Of a stretch of 64,000 nt of DNA, positions 12,605 through 24,539 are shown piece by piece. The DNA lies in the NCBI RefSeq assembly GCF_005239225.2, contig NC_133300.1, forward strand, positions 16,831,875-16,895,874, in the 5' to 3' direction. Position 1 is the stretch's first letter; each line of letters begins with the position of its first letter. Below the pieces are notes generated by a model, which was not told the origin of the DNA, ran no database searches, and worked only from the letters and a program-made list of their open reading frames with translations. This DNA comes from Populus alba. Its lineage: Eukaryota; Streptophyta; Magnoliopsida; Malpighiales; Salicaceae. A program made the translations under genes and the position numbers.

Positions 12605-14085
12605 TCACATCTTGGATTTCACTTTCTGAACGAGCTCTCTTCTGAGGACTTTTCCTGAAGCTGATTTAGGTACACCATTGATGAAAGTCACCTTCCGCAA
12701 TCTTTTGAAGGGTGCAACCTGCAAAACAGAGAAGAGAATTGATGGTGAACTGAAGGAAATGTCGACAATGGTGAGCTTATCACAGGAAAAAAAATGTACA
12801 GAGTGTATGTTCTTAAGCATTTCAACTTCATAAAAGGAACTTCATAGCAAATTACAGCAAAAACTTATTCAAAATCACATGCAAATTAAAGAAAGAAGCC
12901 GTCGTTTTTTCTAACAATGAGGAACAGAGCTGCTGGGGTAGATGGGATGAATTTATTTTAGAAAATAGAATTCAACAGTTATGATAGTGATAAGTCTACA
13001 TTGCTATATGTGCTACCCAATCTTCGATTGTTGTACAGAACAAGTTCACCCAAGCTTTCTGCAGTCATCTAATGTTAATCCAATGCAACACCTTCAGAAT
13101 TCATGGTTACCAAAAGGTCGTAGAAGAAGAAAATGAGTCAAACATAACTGTATTCTACTAAGTGAACTATGATTCTCAAGAGAGCATAACATTTTCCGTT
13201 AAATGCCACTTGCCTGATCAGAAATAAATTTCTGAACATCTTCTTCTGTCAGTGCGCTGTCAGGTGAGCGCACAACATATGCAACTGGTACCTCGCCAGC
13301 TTCAGCGTCAGGATATCTACAGCGAGCAATACAAATAATCAACTGTATGAATATTAGATATGTTAGATAATAATATAAATTATATCCTGGGACCTCACCT
13401 AATAACTTAAGTTATTGGGTTGAGATGGTTCTTTAACATAGTATCAGAGCTTTGATGACCAAGCGGTTATGAGTTCGAATCTCACCATCCCCATTTATTT
13501 GATAAAAATTAAGCACAAGGTAATGTGGGTCTGTGCAAGTTTCTAGTCCAAAAAGCTTTCACTTGAGAAGGTGTGTTAGAGAATAATATAAATTATATAC
13601 TGGGACCTTACCTAACAACTTAAACTATTAGGTTGAGATAGTTCTTTAACAAGATATACATTAACATGGAAGTAGTTTTTTAGGAGCTCACTTATGTCAG
13701 TGGTACAAATTCATGGGTTCAACTTACGGGGTGACAACAACATCCAAAATTTTCAGGATGAGAAACCAGCAGCTCTTCTAGCTCAGCGGGTGCCACCTAG
13801 TGAAAATCAATGGTGACAAAAGGAAAACAGAATTCAGTAGCTATTGAATAGCCAAAGTGCAGGAGCTGTGTTGCAATGTATTTCTGCAGGCAAAAAACAA
13901 TTTTACAAATATTTATGATTCTTCTTTGCTAGATATTACCTGAAAACCTTTGTACTTGATGAGCTCTTTAATCCGATCAACAACAAAAAGTTGTCCATCA
14001 TCATCAAAATATCCAAGATCTCCAGTATGTACCCAACCCTTTTTATCTATGGTATCTTTTGTGGCTTGCGGATTATTGAAATAAC
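12605..14085 (-). pseudogene. 4-coumarate:CoA-ligase-like gene, 3' remnant with frameshift
   Basis: Four exons at 14085-13940, 13796-13728, 13316-13214 and 12718-12605 encode only the C-terminal part of an ANL-family acyl-CoA synthetase. Visible landmarks are [45 protein letters not shown], the hinge-side acidic stretch and [11 protein letters not shown], which carries the catalytic Lys. The protein ends in SKM, a variant of the peroxisomal SKL signal, so the parent was probably a peroxisomal 4CL-like or OPC-8:0-type ligase. Evidence of decay: all upstream exons (AMP-binding core) are absent between 14086 and 17500; exon 13796-13728 is 69 nt where the phases need 68, with one extra A in the run near 13745-13755 shifting the frame; and a TRIM element sits in the next intron. 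The donor after 13214 is GC (CAG|gcaagt), so this is a possible GC-AG intron. Confidence 0.8.
13361..13651 (+). mobile_element. TRIM-type miniature LTR retrotransposon, copy 1
   Basis: Complete 291-bp element. The two direct LTRs are 78 bp each (13361-13438 and 13574-13651), both starting TGTTAG and ending TTAACA. A 5-bp target-site duplication agata flanks it (13356-13360 and 13652-13656). Just inside the 5' LTR is tagtatcagagct, one base off the initiator-tRNA-Met primer-binding site tggtatcagagc. A purine-rich ttgagaaggtg precedes the 3' LTR. The 135-bp interior has no coding capacity, so it must rely on enzymes of other elements. It lies in an intron of the 4CL-like remnant. The LTRs differ at only a modest number of positions, so insertion is not ancient. 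Confidence 0.9.
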
Positions 14086-15655
14086 CTGCCGGAGGATTGC
14101 ACAACATGGTGGATTTAGTTAAATGGATATTTGAAATATGATTCCAACAAGAGAATCTGATTGTAATCCACAGTTACAGCTAGTGCATTGTCCCTTTCTT
14201 ATGAGTCTTTTATGTTTTAAAGTAAGCTAGTGGAAACTGTAGATAAAGTTAGTGCATTGAGTTCACTGCTAGATACTCTAGAGAGGGCATCGATTTCTAT
14301 GTTTTCCTTCTTTTTTTTCTGAATCCAATCTCATAATCAAACCCTAGCATTTTAGTCAACCATAAATGTCAGGATGAAGAGGTTATCTTCTAATCCAGCG
14401 GGTATTTAAAACTGACATGACCAATTCTAATTTTAAAAGGTCTTCCCCACAGGTAGTGTTTTCATTTGGTTATTGCTTGTAAAATAACCAACATCTCCCT
14501 CTCATAGTTAGACAAAACTCGTTGTATGAGTCCTAAAGCTTTGCTGCTGATGTGAGATATATGATGTCCCTTTTACATCAACACAACACCAATTTAGACC
14601 TTAATGCATTAGTCTCTGTAGTAAATGGTTTACTCAAATTAGGTAAGGCTAGGACTAAAGGGTTAACCATTGCCTCCTTAAGTAATTCAAATGTAGTAAC
14701 GCCTTCCTAATCCCAATTAAACACATTTTTTTTAGGAGTTTAGTTAGAGGTCTACAAGTAATTCTATAATTCATTACAAACCTTTTTTTAATAGCTGTGA
14801 GTCTCAGGAATCCTTGCAGCTATTTGACATTATGTTATGTGATAAAGGCCTATTCATTATAGCTTAGCTTGTATCTTCTTTGCATCATGAGTCACCCTTG
14901 CCTTAAAAATAACATGGGTAGGTATTTAATTTAATAAAAAGATTAAAAAAAAAAACAATTAAAAGAATAAGAACTAAATTAAAGAAAAATAGCATGTCAA
15001 AAATTGAGATTGAAAGGTGACATTGAAAATAAATCGAAATTTAAAAAAAAAAAAGAAAGTAAAAAACAAATATTAAAAATGAAAGAAATAATGACCAAAT
15101 TCGACTTCTCGGATAACTCTAAACTTTTGCATGGTCGTGCAATTTTTAAAGAGAGAAAAGAGAAAAGTGAGTGGAGAAAAAAAAACAACAACTGTATTCC
15201 ACCATCATCCTAATGCTATCACATGTTGTCTCAAAAGGAATAGGACATTACATCGCTTCCAATAACACAATAAAAGCTAGTAATTGGCCGTAGAAAAGTG
15301 CCACGTGAGCCGCCTAAATTTGGTAAGGACTTATTTTGTACAAGATCAATTTATTAATAATTAATAAGCATTATGAAAAGCCCTTGATACCCCTGATAAT
15401 AAATTATATAATTTCACGTGAGAAGATAAAAAAACATCATTACAATATTTCAGTAATTATATATAAAGTGTTTTTACGAGGAGTGTTAGTTTTGGTTAAT
15501 TTTATTCCAGATTCTTGCAGTAAAACTGCGAAAATGGGTGCATGTTCTCATCCCGTCCCCGAACATGCTTAAATAATTATTTTAAAAAAATTAAAATGGT
15601 TTAAAAAAAACTCACTTGCCATTTTAGGGGAACAAGAATTATTGATTTGCCAGTT
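14086..15655. other. Gene-free stretch upstream of the 4CL-like remnant
   Basis: The missing 5' exons of the 4CL-like gene should be here but no matching coding sequence is visible on the minus strand. The part at 14930-15330 is an A-rich block followed by a slightly GC-richer tail with a CACGTG core at about 15302-15307. In layout it is like 960-1500, so probably a degraded repeat. Confidence 0.4.
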
Positions 15656-15793
15656 CTACAGAAGATTTAAAATGTAGCCTTTGTCTGCATGTATACTGTC
15701 AATGGACAAGTAAAATTCAGCAGCTGCAAGATCGATGTCATATCTTGCTAGCGATGCTGCCAAAGCCTTCACCGTTTGTCTTTGCATTTGCAC
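15656..15793 (-). pseudogene. Orphan terminal exon, unidentified
   Basis: A splice acceptor (aacacag) at 15794 is followed by 45 codons and a TAG at 15658-15656. The exon reads cleanly, is about 45% GC in a much more AT-rich surround, and encodes an amphipathic, Ala/Leu-rich peptide with QRQTVKALAASLARYDIDL and AAAEFYLSIDSIHADKG. Base composition and the amino-acid mix look like real coding sequence. I find no upstream partner exon on the minus strand up to 17.5 kb, so this is most likely the last exon of a lost or moved gene. I do not recognise the family. Confidence 0.45.
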
Positions 15794-17560
15794 CTGTGTT
15801 TGGCGTAAATTTGAAATTTTTTTTTATTATTAAAATTGAGTTCGGTTTATATTTTTTGGATCATTTTGATGTGCTGATGTCAAAAATAATTTTTAAAAAA
15901 TAAAAAAACATCATTGGCATGTATTTCCTCTTGTCTTTCTTTTTGTTTTCTTTTGTCAAAATAACTGCAGAATATAATCGTTTTTTTTCAATTTTTAAAT
16001 CTAAGTTGTGTTTGTTGTAGCAATCTGCAGAAGGAAAAATGGATTATATATATGATAGTTTAATGGTTTTTTCTAGCTTTTCCAGTAAAATATTTCTTCT
16101 TTAGCTTACAAATTTCTTTCTCGTATTATTATGGTTAATTTTTTTGTAAAACTGTAGTGGGAAGGGTGTCTTGATGTTATCGTTCCACAAATCCGTCGTC
16201 ATAAACAAGGAATTGTTTAAATGAACATTAATCAATAAGCTTCTACCTAAAAACATATTTTTACAGAGATAATGTATCCATATTCTAATTTTATAATAAA
16301 TTAGGTGCTTTTTTCATATGTAATTTTATTTTTTGCTTCTATGTATTATACGTTTATACTTTCTATCGTGTTCCCTTTCAGGATTTTACTACTTCTTGAA
16401 GAAAGAAATTTTTTTTTAAAACATCTAGTAGTAATAACTTGGGATTAAAAGGTTTATTTTCCCTGTGATTTTAAATTTGAGTCTTGTGATTACTAATATA
16501 ATGGTCATTGAAGATTTACATGGTCATTAACTTTAAGACATGCGAGGTTAGTCAAGGTGCCTGTAAACTCGCCTAGACACTCACGTTAATAAATAAAAAA
16601 GGAACTCTTTTAAGCCAATAAAAATAATTAGTATTCAAAATATAAAAGGACAAATATTAATTTTCAAAATGAGCCTGAAAAAACCCAAAGAAAAAAAAAA
16701 ACCCCAAAATGTAAGAACTTGAAGCATATCCTTACAAAATTAAAATAACCATTAAAACAAAATATAGAACTCTAATGAAAAACTTGAAAAACCTGAAAAA
16801 CCAATGTCCTACAATCTCATTTCATTTTCATAGACATATTTCTATATAAGACTTTATGCACATAGTTTATATATATATATATATATATAGATTTTACAAC
16901 TTAGTTTTTTTTTTATTTTTAATTTCCTTTTATTTCTATCTCTTTTACTATTTCTATGTTTTGTGGGTATATTGTGCTGTTTTCAAGTTCTTAAAAAGTT
17001 TTGCATTTGATGGTTTGAGGGACTCTCTTATCCCAAAACAACAAAATAAAATATGAGAGAAAATATAAATATAAAAGGGCATAAAAGTGAAAAAAACATG
17101 TGAAAAATTATTTATAATACATAAGGAAACGGATCATATTATATAAAAGTGAAAAAAACATGTAAAAATTTGTTGTTCTTAGCACGTAAAAAAAACCCAA
17201 ATAAATTACAAAATTTAGATAATTTATCACGCTCAATAATTATAATGTCAACTTCAAAAGATTGACTTAGTGATCAGAGAAAATATATATATTTTTTATT
17301 TAACTAAATTCAAATTTTGAAAACGATATTAAAAAAAATATTGAATTCCTTTAAATGTTTCAAGAAGACGTGAGAATGAGATTTAATTTTTATTATGTAA
17401 AAATTGATTAAAAATATTATTTATGATGGAATAAAAAAACCAGCATGAGTGTAAGTTTTATTGTAGACGTGATCTCCGTGAACCATATTTTGTGGGTTCA
17501 TGAAAATCCATGGTGGGGCAAATCGAAATACCACAAATAAGGTGGGAATTTCCATAAGCC
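15794..17560. other. AT-rich intergenic stretch with MITE-like and TA repeats
   Basis: The part at 15840-15920 carries the atgtgctgatgtcaaaaata block shared with the MITE-like copies near 37-38.7 kb. A (TA)n run lies at 16868-16889. The short frame at 16856-17056 is built on that TA run and is not credible. No gene seen. Confidence 0.4.
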
Positions 17561-17569
17561 ACACGTGGC
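17561..17569 (+). promoter_or_regulatory. G-box/ABRE-like motif upstream of rhomboid gene
   Basis: The sequence acacgtggc contains the CACGTG G-box core with the flank favoured by bZIP and some bHLH factors. It lies upstream of the likely transcribed leader of the rhomboid gene. That it acts on this gene is inference. Confidence 0.35.
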
Positions 17570-18741
17570 AGCATTTAACTGGGCCAACAAAGATAAGAAA
17601 GGGATAACTAGATTGTGGCTGATCCTTAACAGCTATTTCACTTCCAAGATTCTTGCAATAAGAACATTAATGCAAGTACCTGGAAAGTGCATCCGTAACT
17701 GCTCTCTGCAGCACTTGTTATCAGTTCCAAGTTTCTGGGGCTTCTCGGCAAAGGTTGTCCTTCTTGGCAGTGCATTAACTGCCATCCTTTTATGGTACTT
17801 CTCCATTCCTTTATCCTCCTTTTTTCCGGTTTGGCTATCTCGCTTCTGTGATCATTTTCTTTATCTCTGAACTATGAAGTTTTTTAATACACGATTGCTA
17901 TTCACTCCAATGAACAGAGAAATAAGCAAGAAAAAGGAGGAAAATTCCTTCTCCTTTCTCTTCTTTAAATAGATTAATGCTGCACTGTGAAGTTCTTGTT
18001 CAAAACAAGAGATTTTGTGTTTTTGGTGAACACCATCATGCCAGTTCACACACTTCTTCAATTTTAGTTCAGGCTTGGCATATCCAAACCTGCAGTAGTC
18101 ATGAATTGGTGTATTTCGGTTCTTCCAAATGAAGTTGGCTTCCTTAAACTGAGCAGGTGCCGGAGTAGATTGTAGCACAGAGGGACTTCCAAGAACACAT
18201 TTTTTGACATCAAACTTGAATTTATCGCATTAGACATCTGACTTTATCATCTCAGTGGTTACTGTGCAAACAAAGCACTATAGAGTGTGTTGAACGCTAG
18301 TTGTGGCTTAAAAACATCATTTATAAGCATATGAGATAGCTTCTTAATTAACTCGAAGAAGTTTTTAAGAAAGTAGTTTTTGTCAATTTTCACTTTGGAA
18401 TAGCAATGTTTTCCATAACAAAAACTCCCTCAAAATATTTATTATCTGAGTGATTATGTTGTTTGAAATTTCTTCTCTCAAAGTAGTGAAATAAAATCTT
18501 TACCGAGCAAAAGGTCTGTCGGATGGGATTCTTGTTCCTTTGGATTGACTAGCTGATTTGAAGAGTAGCATTTCTGCTGTATTTATGTATTTTTTTTAAA
18601 ACTGAAAATGATATTGATTGTAGCTGTTTAGAACAGATTTCTAAGGACAATCGTAATTCGACAGACAAAGCTTTTTTTTCTTCTCTCTTCCAGAGTTTTA
18701 GTAGCTGATATTATTTTGTTCGGTTGATTTTGCAGGTTTAC

Positions 18742-21700
18742 ATGGCTGTAGTTCCAATATGCTACAAAATCCCCTGTAAAGATCATACTCTCTCAACTCG
18801 AAATTCAGCAAGGCAACACGAGAGAGGTCTTCTTTGTGCCTGTTCTGCTTTTGCACAGGGGGGCAGTTACCTCTCAATTTCAAGTGATGTGCAGAGGAAT
18901 TGGCCGGTAATATATACAACTGCTGATGTTCTGGAGAAAGTTAAGACTAGAGGTGGGACGAATGCTTCAAAAGGAACGATTCTTAACCAGGGTCTCTTGA
19001 AATTTCAGAGCGTGATGGACGTACCCCACCTGCATAAAATCCACAGAACAAGTAGAGAAAATCTCTCTGTGGCGTGCTATGCATCAAAGTCTGGTACAAA
19101 TGAGAAGCAACTGAGATTATTAGATTCATACTTTGGAAAACTCCAAGATAATGGAAGTGAGCCATCTTCAGATTCTTGTAACGAGAGGACAGATTGTTTG
19201 GATACAAGAGTGCAAATCAATGTGAAGGAGGAGCTGGAATATCTAAATACTTATCTTGACAAGCTTGATAAAGGTAAGTTATCATGTCCCCAATATTTAT
19301 ATTAGTAGATTTTGATTGCTAGAGTGACTCCTGGACTAGGACACTTGTATGCACATAAATGCAAGTAATGTTAGGATTATAACATCAGTATCACAAACTA
19401 CAAAATCTGGCTACTCGCAAACCATGAATTTCCCTTTACATGAGAGTAATGGCTGTGCAGCTGCAGCCTTTACAGTATTCTATGATAATTACAGAAAAAC
19501 GCTAGAAGAGGATCTCACCTGTAGTCCAGTCCAGTCACGACAACTTGCTTATTGGGAGAAGATTTTAAGAATTTAGATTAGAAAAGAAAAGAAAAACAGA
19601 TTTAGCAGTTCAGGTTCACGACAAATATCGATTTGTCAATGCATTGAAGGCAAAAAATTTACCAGTAAGCAGCCTACTGAAACATGTAAACTTTCCAGTC
19701 CCTTATTTTCCACCCCAGAATTAGTTGAAAGATTTTTTAATCATTCCAAGCTCAAATTGTTTTTTTTTGGTTGTTCCTGCTCTTTTACTTTAGTTTTCAG
19801 GGAGCTCAGTAATTTTCAAGCTCTACCCTTCACTGTGTCCATTTTTCCAACACACCTTAATTAACCACATTCTGCACCATCGAGGAGCAACAGCAGAAGC
19901 CAACTTCCTTGTTGTCGATTTACTTTTCTGAGAAACAGAATTAGCTAGTGTGATATACACTATTTTTTATGCTGTCTTTATTCAGGCTATACTTGCAGAT
20001 TCATGTAGTGGATAACATTTCATATCATTCATATTAAAACTTATCAGCACTATTTAGTTCTTTTAGCTCTGGGTGATTTTATCACCTTTTCCTGGATTAT
20101 GCTTTCCTGCTGAAAAAAATTGATTAAATTTTTCTGCGTGCCTCCAGATGCAAACTTAGAGAATAATGTATCATCAACTTTCAATGATGAAGCTACGGAG
20201 GAAAATCCAATACTAAAACCAATATCAGTCAGTAAAGAATCTAGAAGAGATAATGAAGAGAGACTGAGAAGTTTCAGGAAACTGAGAAATCAGTATGTTG
20301 AAAGTGGTTCGAGGAGGTCTGAAGCTTTAGAGCAAAATTATGAAACCTCTTATTTCTACTTAATGTAAGTCCTATCCTGTCTTGATGAAGTCCTAGTTCC
20401 ATTGCAGGATGTCATGTTGTCTTCTTTTCTTCTAGAATAGTTTCATAGTTGCTATTTCATGGCATTCTAGATAATTTTGCTGCCTATCCATATTTGAATG
20501 CAGAGGTACACTGGCTTCCATAAATATTGCTGTTTTTCTGTTCGAAATTGCTAGTCCGGTGAGGAATTCTGAATTTGCGCTCTTTTCACTCCCTCTGTTA
20601 TATGGCGCAAAGATAAATGATTTGATCCTAATTGGAGAGTGGTGGAGGCTTGTGACACCAATGTTTCTGGTACAAGATTGACAAATGGGTTCGTGTTCCC
20701 ATTCTATTACTGTTTTCCATCTCTCTTGATTAACAAGGAAAATGTTGGAACTTGAAAGTAGCAACAATCACCTTGTTCATTACAAGAGGCAATTTTATCC
20801 ATAGCAACTTGGATCCATTTCAAGTCTGCAATTGTCATTTTAAAACGTTATTATCCGTACCTGAGATAAATAGCTGTCGTAAATGTTGTAATTAATGAAG
20901 TAAACTCATAATACTTAGCATGATGGAAACAGTTTATCAGTTCGGGTTTTTGCAAGACTGATGCATTGTTACTTTGACATTGCAAAATGTAGTCTCTAAT
21001 ACTTAATGGTATATGCAGCACTCTGGAGCTTTTCATGTGGTTCTTGGATCTTGGTCACTGCTTACCTTTGGGCCTGAAGTTTGTCGAGGTTATGGTTCCT
21101 TCACATTTTTCTTGATATACGTGCTTGGAGGAATTTCAGGAAACTTGACAAGCTTTCTCCACACACCAGAGCCAACTGTTGGTGGCACAGTAAGCATCAT
21201 TTCACCTCCTCTTTTTTGTTTCCCTTATTTCCTTATTTCTTTACATACTAGTCAGTAAGTAATTTATTTTCCAGGCCCAGATGTTTCATAAATATGCCAG
21301 TAATATGTTGGCTATTTAAACTTTGATATTAATGCAGGGACCGGTATTTGCCATTATTGGAGCTTGGCTCATTTATCAGAATCAAAATAAAGATGTAATA
21401 TCGAAGGATGATTTTGATCGTATGTTCCAGAAGGCAGTAATCACCACTGCTGCTAGCTTCATCTTGAGCCATTTTGGTCCAATCGATGACTGGTAAGATA
21501 ACTGCTAATAATTCATAAAAGATAATTCTCTTGACCACATAATCATATAGATACAAGATTATTGGAACTTGAGAAGGATTGAATAGAAACATTATGGGAA
21601 GAACAGTAAGCATAAAATGGTTTTGCTGTACTCTGCTACATGGATAGTTAAGCCTTTTTACCCGTTACATTCTGTAGGACACATTTGGGAGCAGTTTTGA

Positions 21701-21915
21701 CAGGCATAGTTTATGGTTTTTTCACATGTGCAACTCTACAATTGGATGATGCGTCTTCAAGAAGTGGTCAAGATGAAGGCATTGCGCTTGTTAAAAGACA
21801 TGCAGATCCTTGTAAATCACTCATTATATTCACCATCTTCATTCTCTTCTTAAGCTCTTTGCTTTTCTTTGTTGAACCTCCCCTAGAAACAGTAGTCCTT
21901 GAAGACTACGTATAG
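18742..21915 (+). CDS. Chloroplast rhomboid-like protein (RBL9/10-type), 492 aa
   Basis: Coding exons 18742-19273, 20148-20364, 20504-20669, 21019-21189, 21338-21492 and 21678-21915 (1479 nt, stop TAG). The splice acceptor at 18735 lies 6 bases before the ATG, so at least one 5' UTR exon lies upstream, probably in 17.5-17.8 kb. The first 250 residues are a transit-peptide-like and low-homology stretch ending in charged helices. The membrane domain follows: GEWWRLVTPMFLHSGAFHV (L1 loop and first His cluster), GGISGNL, then GGTGPVFAIIGAW where active rhomboids have GxSG, and THLGAVLTGIVYGF carrying the conserved His (H416). The nucleophile Ser is replaced by Thr (T362), so proteolysis is doubtful. 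The plastid location follows from the N-terminus and from similarity, recalled from memory, to Arabidopsis RBL9. The C-terminus has one more hydrophobic helix. Confidence 0.88.
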
Positions 21916-23098
21916 TTGTGAAAACATAGGATTCAAAATCTCGCTTTTACTTTTCAAGACTAATATAGAAAGTCTCTGAGTGGTTTAGTTGGAAAAGGAA
22001 TAGACAGATTTGTGCGTATATATAGAATAAAGCTCTGTAATAAACATCCTTTTTTTCTGGCTGTGTGTAGGAGTTTTTCTGCTCTATTTTGAAGATAATG
22101 TAACCTGCTTCAATATAGTGGAATTTCAAAATTCTGAAACCATATATCAAATGGGACTGTGTTGTACCAAATTCCATGTCACTTCTCCAATCAGTAGTTC
22201 GTGGTCAGGTGGCCATTAACTGAAGTTTGTAGAAATTAACCATCTATGCGATTGTTCCTGCCTAGCTCACTAAACAAGCTAACCCTACAAAATTCACTAC
22301 ATTTGGCTTACCAGGATTTGAATTTTCGGTCAAAGCTTCACTGTATGCATCGCATTACTGCAGTTCGTAACTCAAAATACTGTCAGGTCATATAGCAATA
22401 CCCATGCTTAATTAAATCCCTGAGGTCCCCCATGCATCCTTTGTCACTGAGACCACTCAAAAGGAAAAAAAAAAAAAAACTTGCCTTCTTGTTTATTCTG
22501 TGAATGTGTAAAAGAAAAGGACAGTGAAAAAAATATAATTTATTTTAAAAAAGAGCATGTTACTGTTAGGACAGAAGAGTTGGCTTCAATCTTGGTCCCC
22601 TGTGACATGAGCTGCTGTCTACTGTGGCCTTGTGTATGTCTCAAACGTGTCACGTCTTTTTCTCTTGATTTCCTTTTGTAGTGGATTTTTCTTTGATGTT
22701 CTTTTGAGGGTCAGTCAATGACGAGTGCCCTAGTACATTCTATCCCCTTCTAGTCCTATTACATCACCAGTAAATAAATCAATGCGAATCTCTTTAAAAA
22801 GTAACTACTTCCAGAAGGCAGAAGATAAAGCTGGAACTAATCTTTGGAACCTCAACAAGCTCTTTGTGTTTGTTTACATGTATCCAAACAATCCCCATAT
22901 GTCCCTCCACGTTTAAGACCCTGCATCCTTCCGCAAACACACACCAGCGAGGTCAGGTTCCCACGTTAAGGGCCACGTAAACCCTAACCGTTTTTTCACC
23001 AACATTAACAAAACCCCTCAAGCCCTTCTCTTTCTGAGATTACTCTGAAGAGCGCGTTTTTTGGATTTGAATAAAAGCTCGGATTTTGAGTGGTCTTG
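21916..23098. other. Intergenic between rhomboid and AWPM-19-like genes
   Basis: This holds the rhomboid 3' UTR and the promoter and 5' UTR of the next gene. Nothing else coding is supported. The short frame at 22481-22681 looks random. Confidence 0.45.
22907..22979 (+). promoter_or_regulatory. Cluster of ACGT cores (ABRE-like) upstream of AWPM-19-like gene
   Basis: Three ACGT-core motifs (ccacgttt near 22907, cccacgtt near 22960, gccacgtaa near 22972) lie within 200 bases of the start codon. AWPM-19/PM19 genes are known to respond to abscisic acid and dehydration through such elements. Function here is inferred. Confidence 0.4.
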
Positions 23099-24235
23099 AT
23101 GATGGCTGTTGGAAGGGATAGTAAAGATTTAATAGGTCCACTTTTAGCAGTGAACCTGGTATTTTTTCTCATTATGCTTGGGCTAGCAGGTTGGTCAGTT
23201 GACAAATACATCAATGGTGAACAGAATCACCCACGTAAGTGCTCTAGATCTTTAATCTGCAGTTCTTTTGTTCTTGAGATACCAATTAGTGCTAGCTTGG
23301 GTCTGACACTTTTATGCTATTTTCAGATTTGGGTGGCAATCCAGCAACAATCTTCATGTTGATGTATGCACTGATAAGTGGGGTAAGTGGTGTTAGTTCA
23401 ATGCTTGTTGGGTTTGTCCATCTTCGTGCATGGAGAAATGATAGTTTAGCAAGTGCAAGTGCCATGGCAATCATTTCTTGGGCTATTACTGCCCTTGCTT
23501 TTGGGTATGTTCTCTCTGGCTAAAATTGAGCCTGAACATTGCACTTCTGAAGTACAATTGTATTTGCTTTCAAAAATAAAATTTCTCTGATTTCTTTTGC
23601 AAATCATCGAGACTTTGGCAGTGTTTAGGATGTTAGTGGCAAGGGGATTTCTTTTAACTCTACAAATACTTCGTTGGAGGCTTGGGATGGAGTTGGATAA
23701 CTTTTTGATGATGAATCCTGTATAAGTTACTTTTACAGAAAGAAACTGTATATAGAATACATTTAAGAATCTGTATTTCACTTATTCTTTTGTTGTTAAT
23801 TCAAGTAACATTGATCAAATTAAATATGATTATACTCTCTATCTGATCTGATTGAGTTTCTTGTTGTAGATTTGAATGCAAGCAAATTTTATTAGGAGGG
23901 CACAGAGGAGAAAGATTGGTAAGAACTCTAAAGTGGATAGTTTATGTTAGCCATCTACTCTCCTAAGGAAGTATTTTCTGAGACTTTGGCTAAAAGAAGA
24001 GCTAGAAAAGCTCTCCTATATTGCTACCTTATCACTACCATAATAACTGGTAATGTGCATGCAGAAAACTTTGGAAGCACTGATTATAATATCACTCCTA
24101 AGTCAGTTCCTGTATGTGGTGGTTCTCCACGCTGGGTTTTTCAGGATCAGATACGGACCTGTTTACCATAATTATGGCAGTGATTCTGTCGGCGACATCC
24201 CCGTGGGCAATGAGCCACATATGTCTAGCACCTGA
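23099..24235 (+). CDS. AWPM-19/PM19-like plasma membrane protein, 177 aa, 4 exons
   Basis: Exons 23099-23234, 23327-23504, 23870-23918 and 24065-24235 (534 nt, stop at 24233-24235). Two adjacent ATGs (23099 and 23102) precede AVGRD; either could start the protein. Family landmarks are GRD near the N-terminus, INGEQNHP before the second helix, HLRAWRNDSLA, SWAITALAFG, CKQILLGGHRGERL and LHAGFFRIRYGP. Four hydrophobic segments are visible, at about residues 12-35, 53-77, 90-112 and 126-146, matching the four-helix topology of the family. Members accumulate in the plasma membrane in cold-, drought- or ABA-treated tissue and seeds, and a rice member has been reported as an ABA importer. Transport by this protein is not shown by sequence. 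Confidence 0.92.
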
Positions 24236-24539
24236 GCATGAAAGCTCTGGCATGTCTCTGTTTATGTGTATCAAACTTGCAGAACCTACGTTTCTTACTA
24301 CTACATGCTTGTGCTGAGCCATGTCCAAGACATTCAATTATAGTGTCAGAAGGAAATACAATCAAGAATCTGATATAGTATGGTTGCTCAAATAATACAA
24401 GAATTTTTTTCTGCCAAGTGGACCTTTTGATTTATTCATATACTTGGAGACAATCAAGCATCAGCTAATCAAAATATTGAAACATCATCAGATGTATAAA
24501 AAATCTCGGATGTACCTAAGAGGAGTTATCATTTACTAA

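Noticed and set aside
17565..17870. 101-codon frame upstream of the rhomboid gene as an N-terminal exon
   Set aside because: The next acceptor at 18735 is followed within six bases by a better start; this stretch is more likely a 5' UTR exon. Its phase and donor cannot be joined convincingly to the coding part.
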